Virus record (IMG/VR): IMGVR_UViG_3300042868_003025
Coordinates: 1-44,323 of that record
Reading direction: 5' to 3' (one strand)
Length of the DNA: 44,323 bases
DNA from: a virus
Shown: positions 31,573 to 42,208 of the stretch, piece by piece
Layout: the number at the start of each line of letters is the position of its first letter
Position numbering within the stretch: position 1 is the first letter of the stretch
Notes under the pieces: generated by a model
Seen by the model: only the letters and a program-made list of their open reading frames with translations
Told to the model about the DNA's origin: nothing
Database searches by the model: none
Position numbers and translations under genes: made by a program

Positions 31573-32331
31573 CTAAGGAAGTCTACCCCAAGTAATCCAG
31601 CCAACAATGCCATCTACCTTGATACCCTGTTCACGCTGGAACTGTCTGACTCTAGCCTCGGTGATAGGGCCAAACTGACCATCACGCTTTAGACCTAGAA
31701 CGCTCTGAAGGTAAACAACATTTGAGCCTGTTGATCCACGCCTTAGCCATCTAACTAGCTTTGGCTTTCTGCTGGCCGGAGGTGGTGTTGGAATAACTGG
31801 TGCAACAGGTGCGACTGCTTGAGACGCTCTGCGGTTACACTCGGCAACGATGTAGTCAAGCTGAGATGTTAAGAATGGTCCAGGGCAAGCGGTAGCTGAG
31901 TATTGTGAATGCCAAGCAATGTAGAATTCGCTTTGCACCTGAGTTTTAATGTTCTTAGCAAAACCTCGGTTAGCTCTTGGAGAAATGCTAGCGTGAAAAA
32001 TGATTACATCTATCAAAGCCTCGATAGCAGCAGATGACACAGGCCAATCTCCACCGACAGCAGAGTTGTCAATCTCAAAGCTGACGGCACTAGGGTCAGG
32101 CTGACCACCTGTTGAGAATGGTCTGCGCTCAGGGTTTACGATTCCTGTTACTGCACCTGAGTTAGAGATGTGATAGGTCGGGTGAGAGTTGCGTGGGTTC
32201 TTGTTAGCAACATAGTTCAGGCCATTAGTTCCTGCCACGTGGTGAATGACAACTCCGTTAATGGCTTGTCCATTACGGGATCCGCCAAAACCATTGTCTT
32301 GAATACCTGCTACTTTTGGATACCAGCTCAT
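31573..32331 (-). CDS. Endolysin: N-acetylmuramoyl-L-alanine amidase with peptidoglycan-binding domain (252 aa)
   Basis: Residues about 20-170 are an Amidase_2/PGRP domain: VVIHHVAG with zinc-ligand histidines 30-31, HPTYHISNSG, VSFEIDNS, and WHSQYSATACPGP with the other His and Cys ligands. A proline-rich linker (APVIPTPPPAS) leads to a C-terminal PG_binding_1 domain (LQSVLGLKRDGQFGPITEAR). It cuts the stem peptide from muramic acid at lysis. The ATG overlaps the stop of the upstream holin-like gene, forming a lysis cassette. No signal peptide, so it needs a holin. Confidence 0.92.
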   Translation of the reverse strand: MSWYPKVAGIQDNGFGGSRNGQAINGVVIHHVAGTNGLNYVANKNPRNSHPTYHISNSGAVTGIVNPERRPFSTGGQPDPSAVSFEIDNSAVGGDWPVSSAAIEALIDVIIFHASISPRANRGFAKNIKTQVQSEFYIAWHSQYSATACPGPFLTSQLDYIVAECNRRASQAVAPVAPVIPTPPPASRKPKLVRWLRRGSTGSNVVYLQSVLGLKRDGQFGPITEARVRQFQREQGIKVDGIVGWITWGRLP

Positions 32332-32576
32332 TATTTTCCTGTCAGATTAATTAGTAAACCAATAATTGAAATTACTGCACCGCTTAGACCAGCATAAGCT
32401 ACTCGCTCAATCCAAGCAAGCCTTGCTAAGTTAAGCTCTAGCTCCCTAATCCTGTCCGGAACGTCATCAAGGTGATCTAATTTTTGAAGGACTTTTATAA
32501 GGATCTGCCCATGCTCCAATTGCTTTTTGTAGATGTCCGCTTGCGTAATACGTACGCTTGTGTGTTCTTCGGACAT
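32331..32576 (-). CDS. Putative holin or lysis membrane protein (81 aa)
   Basis: I use ATG 32576 (MSEEHTSVRITQADIYKKQL); the longer frame begins in the intergenic region. A charged coiled coil (about 20-50) is followed by VAYAGLSGAVISIIGLLINL, a single C-terminal membrane segment. This coil-plus-one-segment layout is seen in actinophage holins next to endolysin genes. It overlaps the amidase start by one base. With the two-segment candidate at 13442-13621 the phage would have two lysis membrane proteins, perhaps holin and antiholin. Confidence 0.6.
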   Translation of the reverse strand: MSEEHTSVRITQADIYKKQLEHGQILIKVLQKLDHLDDVPDRIRELELNLARLAWIERVAYAGLSGAVISIIGLLINLTGK

Positions 32577-32639
32577 AGGTTGGCTTTCTAGGCTTTGGGG
32601 ATTGTCATAATCTCTAAAATTATAACACAATCGCTTATT

Positions 32640-33548
32640 TTATTGAGCTTCGCCCCATGAAGAGCCGTTCCAAATCTTTGGAATTCTTTCAACCCAAGCT
32701 GATCCGTTCCACATTTTTGACTTACCTAAAACAAAAGCGCTACCGTTCCAAGCTTTATGTCCACCAAGGGCTGGAGTAGTAACGTTTACTTGGCTACTGT
32801 TAGTACCAGTAACCCTTGTTGACAACTCGTAAGTAGAGTTATTTCCGTCAGTTACGCCATTTGTAGCTGCTACTAAAAAGTTGTAAGTGGTGTTAGGTAA
32901 AAGACCTGTGATTGTAGCCGTAGTTGCAGTACTTAGCTTTCCGCTGGCGGTCCAACTTGTGGCAGCAGAGGTTTTATAAAGAATACGATATCCAGTTATT
33001 CCTGTACCGCCATTGTCGCCAGGAGCCGTCCATGAAAAAGACGCAGAAGTCGCAGTTGATGCCGTTGAGGTGAAAGAACCTGGCGCACTTGGATTTGTGA
33101 TCCAGTTGATAGTTGACCGAATAGAACCAGCAAGAGCCAAGCTGCCGTTGTAGTAACAACCGCCACCGCTTGTGCTGCGGAATACACGGGTTGTCGTTGC
33201 GTTTAGCTTTCGCCACCCATACCAAAGAGCTGAGTTTGCGTCCCAAAGTAGGTTCGGCGATTCGGTTCTAGTTTGTGCGCTAGCTGTGTATTGTCCGCCA
33301 GCCCAGACATCTCCGCCGTTTACGCTTGCTGATAGCTTGCTATATACAGTTCCACCGCTGTTGGTGTAAACGATGGTGAAGCTAGTGATTTGAACTGGTC
33401 TTGCGGTGGAAGCAGTTAGTCCTGTAATTGCACCTGATAAGTTTGAGCCACCAGTGTCAAGCAGCGATGGGCTAGTACAGTTTGCACCGCTAAAACCATT
33501 GGAAAAAGTGCTAGTAGTAATTGCAACGGATCTGGATTGTGCGCTCAT
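32640..33548 (-). CDS. Second FN3-containing tail fibre protein (302 aa)
   Basis: Layout is like the 393-aa fibre at 13662: a beta-rich N-terminal part (including TARPVQITSFTIVYTNSGGT), an FN3 domain at about 155-250 (TGITGYRILYKTSAATSW, then TGLLPNTTYNFLVAATNGV), and a C-terminal three-fold WNGS repeat (AWNGSAFVLG, MWNGSAWVER, IWNGSSWGEA). There is no Ig-like domain. It probably decorates or tips the fibre whose main shaft is the collagen-like gene upstream. Paralogy with the other fibre points to duplication and divergence of adhesion modules. Confidence 0.75.
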   Translation of the reverse strand: MSAQSRSVAITTSTFSNGFSGANCTSPSLLDTGGSNLSGAITGLTASTARPVQITSFTIVYTNSGGTVYSKLSASVNGGDVWAGGQYTASAQTRTESPNLLWDANSALWYGWRKLNATTTRVFRSTSGGGCYYNGSLALAGSIRSTINWITNPSAPGSFTSTASTATSASFSWTAPGDNGGTGITGYRILYKTSAATSWTASGKLSTATTATITGLLPNTTYNFLVAATNGVTDGNNSTYELSTRVTGTNSSQVNVTTPALGGHKAWNGSAFVLGKSKMWNGSAWVERIPKIWNGSSWGEAQ

Positions 33549-33557
33549 GCGTTAATC

Positions 33558-36073
<2,516 letters not shown>

Positions 36074-36074
<1 letters not shown>

Positions 36075-36349
36075 TAGACTCCTCCTCCGTCCCAAGCTGG
36101 GATCGGGGTATAAATAGTGCTAGGAATACCGCCGTCTATATTCCAAAGCCCTCCTTCGATATCTGAAAAACTTATTCTTTTAGACGTTCTTCCGTCGTGA
36201 ACGTGATCCCCCGGACTCGCTTGGGTAGGCGACACTCCTAGAGTATGATGTTGAGAGTTAACACTTTTATCCACATCTGAATTAAGATGAAAAGAGTTAA
36301 CCCCAGAAGCATCAATCTCGTTATTACTTGTAAAAGAAGACGAGGGCAT
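36074..36349 (-). CDS. Fibre-associated protein (91 aa)
   Basis: ATG 36349 starts [20 protein letters not shown]; then [20 protein letters not shown] and [11 protein letters not shown], a pattern common in small proteins coded before phage fibres, perhaps an attachment or chaperone-like part. No ribosome site is visible, but TATACT lies six bases before the ATG, so the message is probably leaderless and the gene opens the minus-strand fibre-lysis operon. The longer frame to 36466 runs into the divergent gene and is unlikely. Confidence 0.65.
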
Positions 36350-36355
36350 AAGATA

Positions 36356-36361
36356 AGTATA
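36356..36361 (-). promoter_or_regulatory. -10 box of leaderless promoter for fibre-lysis operon
   Basis: TATACT on the minus strand, then six bases, then ATG (36349): the same geometry as at 13628-13633. A loose -35 (TTGCTC, 19 bases away) may exist. It lies between this operon and the divergent gene at 36379, so promoters for both directions are packed within 30 bases. Confidence 0.6.
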
Positions 36362-36378
36362 GAGCAAAGGAGCCGGAA

Positions 36379-36810
36379 TTGAGCAAAGCCAAGCAGATCG
36401 GAACACGCGCCGAGACAGCTGTAAGAAATTATTTATTAGGAGCAGGGTACAGCCCACTAGACGCACATAGGAACGTGCTGAAAGGACAAGACGATGAGGG
36501 CGATGTTTGGCTACGTGAAAAATATGGTCTTATTGTATTTGAGATCAAGGGCGGGAAGTCCGCCAAAGAGGCCTCCTACCAGCAAATCGGCAAGTGGTAC
36601 GAAGAAGCAGAAAAAGAGCGAGATAACGCAGCGGGGCGTCTGGGTTTCCTTGTTACTCAGCGTGCTGGGGTTGGCTACCCCCGCGCTGGTGAGTGGTGGG
36701 CTTATGCAACTTTGGGAGATCTTATCTATCTTCGTACTAATCTTGAGCTTACTGATAAGACGCTCGTAAGAATAACGCTAGCTGAGTTAGTAAAATTAAT
36801 ACATGGCTAA
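36379..36810 (+). CDS. Resolvase-like / PD-(D/E)XK nuclease (143 aa)
   Basis: TTG 36379 is the start, with AAAGGAG six bases upstream. The sequence IGTRAETAVRNYLLGAGYSP, then GQDDEGDVWL, then LIVFEIKGGKSAKEASYQQI gives E, D and E-x-K in the order of Holliday-junction-resolvase or restriction-like nucleases. Its placement just before TerL suggests it clears branched DNA before packaging. It overlaps TerL by eight bases. Confidence 0.7.
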   Translation: MSKAKQIGTRAETAVRNYLLGAGYSPLDAHRNVLKGQDDEGDVWLREKYGLIVFEIKGGKSAKEASYQQIGKWYEEAEKERDNAAGRLGFLVTQRAGVGYPRAGEWWAYATLGDLIYLRTNLELTDKTLVRITLAELVKLIHG

Positions 36811-38341
36811 GGATGACATTGACTTTTCAGAAGCGCTTAGAAGGCTGGGTGAAGGCCTTCAAGAAGCCTCGCACCAGCCCAATTTATACGATTATGTACC
36901 TAGCGAAAAGCAGCTCCTCTTTCACCAAGATGCAAATCCAGATCGACTATATATCGGAGGAAACCGATCTGGTAAATCACTTGGTTCTACAATCGAAGCT
37001 ATCTGGTGGCTTACCCATTCTCATCCGTACCGCAAAACTCCAGACGGACCCATACGAGGAAGAGTTGTAGCGGTTGACTTCCTAAACGGTGTCGACAAAA
37101 TTATCTTGCCGTTATATAAACAGTGGCTACCTAAGAAGTACTTAGTCAATGGATCCTGGGATCAGAGCTACTCCCGGGAGCGCCACGTGCTCACCCTAAA
37201 CAACGGCTCTTTTGTGGAGTTCATGTCCCAAGATCAGGACCTAGATAAGTTTGCCGGATCCTCCCGCCATTTTGTTCACTTTGACGAAGAGTGTCCTAAG
37301 TCTGTATTTCAAGAATGTCTTGCTCGTCTTGTAGACACTGGTGGTGTTTGGTGGATGTCCCAGACACCAGTGCAAGGTATGGAGTGGATCTTTGACGATA
37401 TCTACGTTCCAGCTAAAGAAGGCCAGAAAGCTATTGGTATCGTTGAAGCCGAAATGGCTGACAACCCAACCCTGTCAAAGGAAGCTATCAACAAGTTCCT
37501 AGACATGCTTCCAGAAGAAGAACGGATCATCCGTAGCAAGGGTCAGTACGTACACCTAGGTGGTGCCGTATTCCCCGACTTTAACCCAGCAACTCACTGC
37601 ATACCAAAAGGGCAGTTTGTTCCAGGGCCAGAACACAGGATTATTAGAACTATGGACTCGGGTTACACCAACCCTACAGTGTGGCTGTGGATGGCGGTAG
37701 ATGAGCACAACAACGTGACGGTCTTTAGAGAGCACTATCAATCTAAGCTGAACGTAGCCGAGCATTCCGTGATAGTGAACAAGATCACTAAAGAGGTCGA
37801 AAAGCAGGCAGGTAGTAAAGTCTGGCTAACCACGGGTGATCCAGCCATAAAGCAGACTAAAGAGCACACAGGTACCTCTATTCTTCAGGAGTACCAAAAG
37901 CATGGGATTTTTATAGCCGTAGACATGATCCCTACTGATCGTCGTATTGGGCTTGAACGAATCCGGCAGTACCTAAAGCTAAACAAGAAAAGCAAGCGCC
38001 CACACCTGATGATTACCGACGACTGCCCTCACCTTATTGCCGAGTTACCTAAGCTAAAGTGGAAGAAATGGGCTAGTGTTAAGGTAGCAGAGCAAAATAA
38101 TAAGTTAGAAGATATCCGAGACAAGGACAATCACTGCTATGATGCTCTTAAGTATGCAATGACATTTATGGCGGATCTCGCGCCGGACAATACTGATTTG
38201 CCTACAGATAGAACACAATTTCACAATGCTTTTTCTGATGCATTTGGACCAGTTGTGCCACTAGGAGACGTTGATGACAGCGACGACTGGGGTTCCAACT
38301 GGAAAGGCGCATCAGACGTCAGATCACTGGAAGGACAATAA
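36803..38341 (+). CDS. terL: Terminase large subunit
   Basis: ATPase: Walker A GGNRSGKS (52-59), Walker B HFDEE (D161-E163) and a coupling region following (WMSQTPV). Nuclease: RTMDSGYTNP with D285, a second acidic patch near TTGDPA, and D447 in DNHCYDAL. Length of 512 aa is typical. It powers DNA packaging through the portal and cuts concatemers. It is coupled to the next gene by a one-base overlap. The candidate small subunit lies elsewhere (15113-15880). Confidence 0.93.
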   Translation: MAKDDIDFSEALRRLGEGLQEASHQPNLYDYVPSEKQLLFHQDANPDRLYIGGNRSGKSLGSTIEAIWWLTHSHPYRKTPDGPIRGRVVAVDFLNGVDKIILPLYKQWLPKKYLVNGSWDQSYSRERHVLTLNNGSFVEFMSQDQDLDKFAGSSRHFVHFDEECPKSVFQECLARLVDTGGVWWMSQTPVQGMEWIFDDIYVPAKEGQKAIGIVEAEMADNPTLSKEAINKFLDMLPEEERIIRSKGQYVHLGGAVFPDFNPATHCIPKGQFVPGPEHRIIRTMDSGYTNPTVWLWMAVDEHNNVTVFREHYQSKLNVAEHSVIVNKITKEVEKQAGSKVWLTTGDPAIKQTKEHTGTSILQEYQKHGIFIAVDMIPTDRRIGLERIRQYLKLNKKSKRPHLMITDDCPHLIAELPKLKWKKWASVKVAEQNNKLEDIRDKDNHCYDALKYAMTFMADLAPDNTDLPTDRTQFHNAFSDAFGPVVPLGDVDDSDDWGSNWKGASDVRSLEGQ

Positions 38342-38811
38342 TGAACGTATTTAACAAAAGCTACCGCTTCTACCAGGCCGGTGCCCCGTACCCAGGAGTT
38401 TGCCTAGCTTGCTCTAACGTAAACAACCTATGGGACCTAGGGGTAATTAGCGGAACGAACCGCGGAGCCTATCTTTGCGACACATGCCTACAGGACCTAG
38501 CCCTGTTTGCCGGTTTTGTACTCAAGGCCGTACATGAGAAGGAAACTTCAGAATTAAGTACTAAGATTAAAACTCTAAGCAGCCAAGTGGAGGTTGCGCC
38601 AAAGCTTATAAAGGAGCTAACACATGATATCAATTCTATACTCGGCAACTTTGTCACTAACCTTGCTAGCGTCTCTAGTGCTAGTAAGCCTGTACAATCT
38701 GAAAGTCTTGAAGCCAACATTGGAGACGCTAAGAGAGTCGCTGGAGCTACAAAGAAAAGCAGCGAAGGATCAGCAAAAACTTCTAAGCCAAGCACTAAAT
38801 CTGCTGAGTAG
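38341..38811 (+). CDS. Zinc-ribbon plus coiled-coil protein (156 aa)
   Basis: Residues 21-24 CLAC and 46-49 CDTC form a four-Cys zinc ribbon. A helix follows (LALFAGFVLKAVHEKETSEL), then a charged coiled coil and a Ser/Lys-rich tail (SSEGSAKTSKPSTKSAE). Not recognised as a named family. Its last 188 bases overlap the next gene in another frame. Coupled to TerL by TAATG. It may be a packaging accessory or minor protein. Confidence 0.6.
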   Translation: MNVFNKSYRFYQAGAPYPGVCLACSNVNNLWDLGVISGTNRGAYLCDTCLQDLALFAGFVLKAVHEKETSELSTKIKTLSSQVEVAPKLIKELTHDINSILGNFVTNLASVSSASKPVQSESLEANIGDAKRVAGATKKSSEGSAKTSKPSTKSAE

Positions 38812-38980
38812 CAAAGACCCAATTGCCTACCAAATGGTATCGGCTGTAACACCAGAACCTATGGACACTTCAGTGTATAATGGACCGTATATGACTGGCG
38901 AAGAATACCAGGAATTACTAAACACTGAAGCTCGTATGGACGAGCTTTGGAAAATAGCTCAAGAAGACATAGAGGACTAA
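38624..38980 (+). CDS. Membrane-anchored coiled-coil protein overlapping previous gene (118 aa)
   Basis: ATG 38624 has AAAGGAG seven bases upstream, inside the preceding gene. The N-terminus is one membrane segment (SATLSLTLLASLVLVSLYNL), then a coiled coil with LLSQALNLLSSKDPIAYQMV, a pattern I know from actinophage proteins near the portal, then an acidic tail. The part after 38811 has no competing gene. The 188-bp two-frame overlap recalls nested spanin genes, but no lipobox is seen. Role unknown. Confidence 0.65.
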   Translation: MISILYSATLSLTLLASLVLVSLYNLKVLKPTLETLRESLELQRKAAKDQQKLLSQALNLLSSKDPIAYQMVSAVTPEPMDTSVYNGPYMTGEEYQELLNTEARMDELWKIAQEDIED

Positions 38981-38981
38981 A

Positions 38982-41171
38982 GTGGCAGTTAACCCACTAG
39001 ATGAGATCACTGAAGGCGAGCCAGATCTTGCTTTGCTAGAAAAGACCCCTACCATCAAGGACACAGATCTAGTAGAAGACAGCGTTCTTAACAGATTTAA
39101 AAAAAGAGAAGAAGCTAAAAAACTTGTAGCTTGGATAAAAGCAGAGTACGACAAGTGCAGACTAAACCGCCGTACAGAAGAAAACGATTGGTACCTTCAG
39201 CTTGCTTTTTACAACGGTCAGCAATATCACTCTTGGGCAACAATCAACGGTCGCCAAGGCTTGTCCGAAGAGCCAAACCCATCTGGCCTTCCTCGCATTA
39301 CCGTAAACCGCATTGAGCCTATTGTGCGTACCGAGGTTGCTAAAACCACCTCAGGTCAGCCGTCAGCTTCTGTAGTCCCAGCCTCCAACGACGATGACGA
39401 TCTTCTAGCTGCTACAGCAGCTGAGCAGGTATGGCAGTCTGTCTATGATAAGAATAACTTCCAAACTCAGATCCTACAAAAGGCAGAGTTCTGGAGAGCT
39501 ATCACTGGTAACGGATTCATTAAAGCTATGTGGGATTCTTCAATTGAAATCAAGACTCCTCGCACCGAAGTAGATGAACTAACTGGTGAGAAAAAAGTAG
39601 TTCAGGAAATTAGCGGAAAGGGTGACGTAAAGTTTGAGGCAGTCTCCCCGTTCCATGTTTTTGTTCCGGACCTAGCTCAAGAGGATATCGAAGAGCAACC
39701 TTACATCTTTAACGTGTATACAAAGTCAGAACAGTGGGTTAAGTCTACCTTCAAGAACGTATTGCCAGAAAACTTTACCCCTACAAAGGTAAGCGCTACC
39801 GACATTCAAGAAGCCGCTTTAATGGATCTTCGTGGAGTAGACAGCGCCCGTCCTGACATGGTTCTAGTTATCGAGATGTGGGCTAAACCTCACGGTTGTC
39901 CATGGCTGCCAAAGGGTGGTCTAGTCACTATTGTTGACAACGAAATTGTGCAGTACTCAGAAGAAGGCATCCCTTACGCTCACGGACAGTACCCAATTGC
40001 TCATCTGCATGGAATTCAGAACGGTAAGTTCTACCGCAGGTCAGTAGTTAAAAACATCATTCCATTGCAACGTGAGTACAATAGAACTCGTTCACAGATT
40101 ATTCACGCAAAGAACTTAATGTCTAAGCCACAGATGATGTACGCAGAAGGTTCAGTAGACCCTAAGCGTATTACAGCTAAAGCTGGTCTGTGGGTTCCTG
40201 TTCGTCCGGGATTCCAGTTCCCAACACCTATTCCTATTCAGCCAATTCCTAGCTACGTAATTCAAGAAATCCAGCAGCTTCAGGCTGACTTCGAGGACCT
40301 ATCCGGTCAGCACCAGATTAGCCGTGGAGATTCGGCCCCAGGTGTTACCGCTGCGACCGCTATTGCGTATCTAGGTGAGCGCGATGACGCTTACCTAACT
40401 ACGATCTTTAATAGCATTGAAGCTGCATTAGAAAAACTAGCAAGGCAGGCCCTTAGCCTATTTGTCCAGTACGTACAGAGTGATCGCTTGATCAAGACTG
40501 TCGGTACAGATGGATCATTTGACGCGCTAATGTTGTCTGGTGCAGACATCGCATCTGGTACAGACATTAGAATCGAGTCTGGATCGGCACTTCCAACGTC
40601 CAAGTCTGCACGTCAGGCCTTGATCACAGAGTGGATGAAGATGGGCTTCATCTCTCCACAAGACGGTCTCCGTGTACTAGAGATGGGCATGTTAAAGCAG
40701 TACTACAACCTGATCAAGATCGACGAAAACCAAGCTCAACGCGAGAACTTGATGATGAAGAAGCTATCTCCAGAAGAAATCGAGCAACACTACGCAGAGT
40801 GGCAGGCCGGTATCGAGCGTGGCGACGAGGACAAGTTTGTTCCAGGATCAGAAGCAGAAACCGGTACCGCTATTCCTATGAACCCTCCAACACTTGTTGC
40901 AGCTCACGATTACGACAACCACGCTGTACACATCGAGGTTCACAACAGATTCCGCAAGAGCCAATCTTTCGATCTATTGCCTCCTGAGATTAAAGCAGAA
41001 TTCCAGAAGCACATTCAAGCTCACGAGGTTGCATTGATGCAACGTCAGATGCAGGCTGCGCAAATGGGAATGATGGGACCGGCAGAACAGGCAGGAGCCC
41101 CGGCGGGAGAGTCAGCACTAGCTGATGAAGCGCCAGAGCAGTCAGGGATGACTGAAGAACAACTAGGATAG
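38982..41171 (+). CDS. Portal protein, P22-like (729 aa)
   Basis: GTG 38982 with GAGG just upstream. Size and the stretch RRTEENDWYLQLAFYNGQQY, later GLPRITVNRIEPIVRTEVAK, and IIPLQREYNRTRSQIIHAKN are typical of P22-type portals of podoviruses, as are the helical stem and the long C-terminal helical region (HIQAHEVALMQRQMQAAQMG). It forms the dodecameric channel at one vertex, binding TerL outside and the adaptor (617-1288) later. Followed closely by the scaffold gene. Confidence 0.88.
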   Translation: MAVNPLDEITEGEPDLALLEKTPTIKDTDLVEDSVLNRFKKREEAKKLVAWIKAEYDKCRLNRRTEENDWYLQLAFYNGQQYHSWATINGRQGLSEEPNPSGLPRITVNRIEPIVRTEVAKTTSGQPSASVVPASNDDDDLLAATAAEQVWQSVYDKNNFQTQILQKAEFWRAITGNGFIKAMWDSSIEIKTPRTEVDELTGEKKVVQEISGKGDVKFEAVSPFHVFVPDLAQEDIEEQPYIFNVYTKSEQWVKSTFKNVLPENFTPTKVSATDIQEAALMDLRGVDSARPDMVLVIEMWAKPHGCPWLPKGGLVTIVDNEIVQYSEEGIPYAHGQYPIAHLHGIQNGKFYRRSVVKNIIPLQREYNRTRSQIIHAKNLMSKPQMMYAEGSVDPKRITAKAGLWVPVRPGFQFPTPIPIQPIPSYVIQEIQQLQADFEDLSGQHQISRGDSAPGVTAATAIAYLGERDDAYLTTIFNSIEAALEKLARQALSLFVQYVQSDRLIKTVGTDGSFDALMLSGADIASGTDIRIESGSALPTSKSARQALITEWMKMGFISPQDGLRVLEMGMLKQYYNLIKIDENQAQRENLMMKKLSPEEIEQHYAEWQAGIERGDEDKFVPGSEAETGTAIPMNPPTLVAAHDYDNHAVHIEVHNRFRKSQSFDLLPPEIKAEFQKHIQAHEVALMQRQMQAAQMGMMGPAEQAGAPAGESALADEAPEQSGMTEEQLG

Positions 41172-41178
41172 GAGACGC

Positions 41179-42051
41179 ATGTCAAACGAGGAAACAAACC
41201 TAGACGATCTAAGTCTAGAAACACCTGATCTGGAAACCCCTGATCTTGAAACACCAGAAACACCTGAAACACCTGAGGTAGTAAAGCCTCACCCTGCTCA
41301 TGAGAAGCTTTTGGCTGAACTGCCTGAGGCTTGGCATCAGAAGGTTCTTCCACACCTACAAGACCAAGACAAGTACTACCAACAGCAGCTTGAAAAGTTC
41401 TCGCCTTACAAGGACTTTATCGACAATAACGTAGACGCTGCTTACATTACTCAAAGCATTCAGCTAGCTCAGGCTATCGCGGAAGACCCTCTAGGTATCC
41501 ATGAAAACCTGACTAGGGCTTTGATGGCCCAGGGTTTACTTCAGGAAGACGCTGAAGAGGCTGCATCAGAGATCATAGAGGAAGAGGACTTTTTTGAAGA
41601 CTCAGACATTTCCCCTAAGCTAAGAAAAGAGCTAGCCGCTCGTGACGCAAAGCTGGAGGAGCTTGAAAAGAACCTTGCTCAGCAAAACTTTGATCGCGAC
41701 ACAGCCGCAGAGTACCAAATATTGGAAGGCGAGCTAGCGGGTCTAAAAGACGTATACGAAGTAAGCCCAAAGCAGGAACAGGCAATAATCGAGCTGATGG
41801 AGGCCTCAATCGAAAGAGGTCAAGACATTAGTGTCATTGAAGCTGCTAAAAAGCTAGTTGGTATTACTGGGGTTGGCTTTAAAAAGATTGGTGCGGCTAC
41901 CGCTACCGGACTAGATGCTCCTATAGTAGTAGGATCAACTGGCGGAGTTCCTTTTGAGGCCGTGTCTATACCAAAGGACTTTAAAGACAAAAAGGCCATG
42001 CTTGCTCAGATGTTTGAGCAACAGCTTAAGGCTGGACCAAACAGTCTATAA
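41179..42051 (+). CDS. Scaffolding protein (290 aa)
   Basis: Position between portal and capsid, strong acidity and coiled-coil content (DAKLEELEKNLAQQNFDRDT) identify a scaffold. The N-terminus has tandem ETPDL/ETPET units (about residues 13-35), low-complexity repeats likely variable in length, then a helical core (QDQDKYYQQQLEKFSPYKDF). The C-terminus (KDKKAMLAQMFEQQLKAGPN) resembles a capsid-binding helix. It shapes the procapsid and leaves. A terminator follows. Confidence 0.82.
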   Translation: MSNEETNLDDLSLETPDLETPDLETPETPETPEVVKPHPAHEKLLAELPEAWHQKVLPHLQDQDKYYQQQLEKFSPYKDFIDNNVDAAYITQSIQLAQAIAEDPLGIHENLTRALMAQGLLQEDAEEAASEIIEEEDFFEDSDISPKLRKELAARDAKLEELEKNLAQQNFDRDTAAEYQILEGELAGLKDVYEVSPKQEQAIIELMEASIERGQDISVIEAAKKLVGITGVGFKKIGAATATGLDAPIVVGSTGGVPFEAVSIPKDFKDKKAMLAQMFEQQLKAGPNSL

Positions 42052-42053
42052 AT

Positions 42054-42096
42054 AAAAAGAATCCTCACTCCCCACCACTGGTGGGGATTCTTTTTT
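42054..42096 (+). terminator. Rho-independent terminator after scaffold
   Basis: CCCCACC (42070-42076) pairs with GGTGGGG (42080-42086), and outer AAAAAGAAT (42054-42062) pairs with ATTCTTTTTT (42087-42096) past a one-sided bulge. The T-run is six long. The A-rich 5' side could make it act in both directions. Confidence 0.82.
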
Positions 42097-42101
42097 GCCT
42101 G

Positions 42102-42208
42102 TGCTACAATAAAACTGTCTGTAAGTACAGCCCCTAAGGGGTCAGGGCAAAAGACTTGAGCGTATATCGCATTTCATCTATTCATACAAACAACTAGGAG
42201 TCATTCAC
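42102..42208 (+). promoter_or_regulatory. Capsid promoter and long 5' leader
   Basis: An extended -10, TGC then TACAAT (42102-42110), follows the terminator. The leader of about 90 bases holds CTGT/ACAG and CCCC-TAA-GGGG hairpins (about 42115-42143) and ends AGGAG eight bases before ATG 42209. This gives the capsid gene its own promoter, separate from the packaging genes. Confidence 0.6.
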
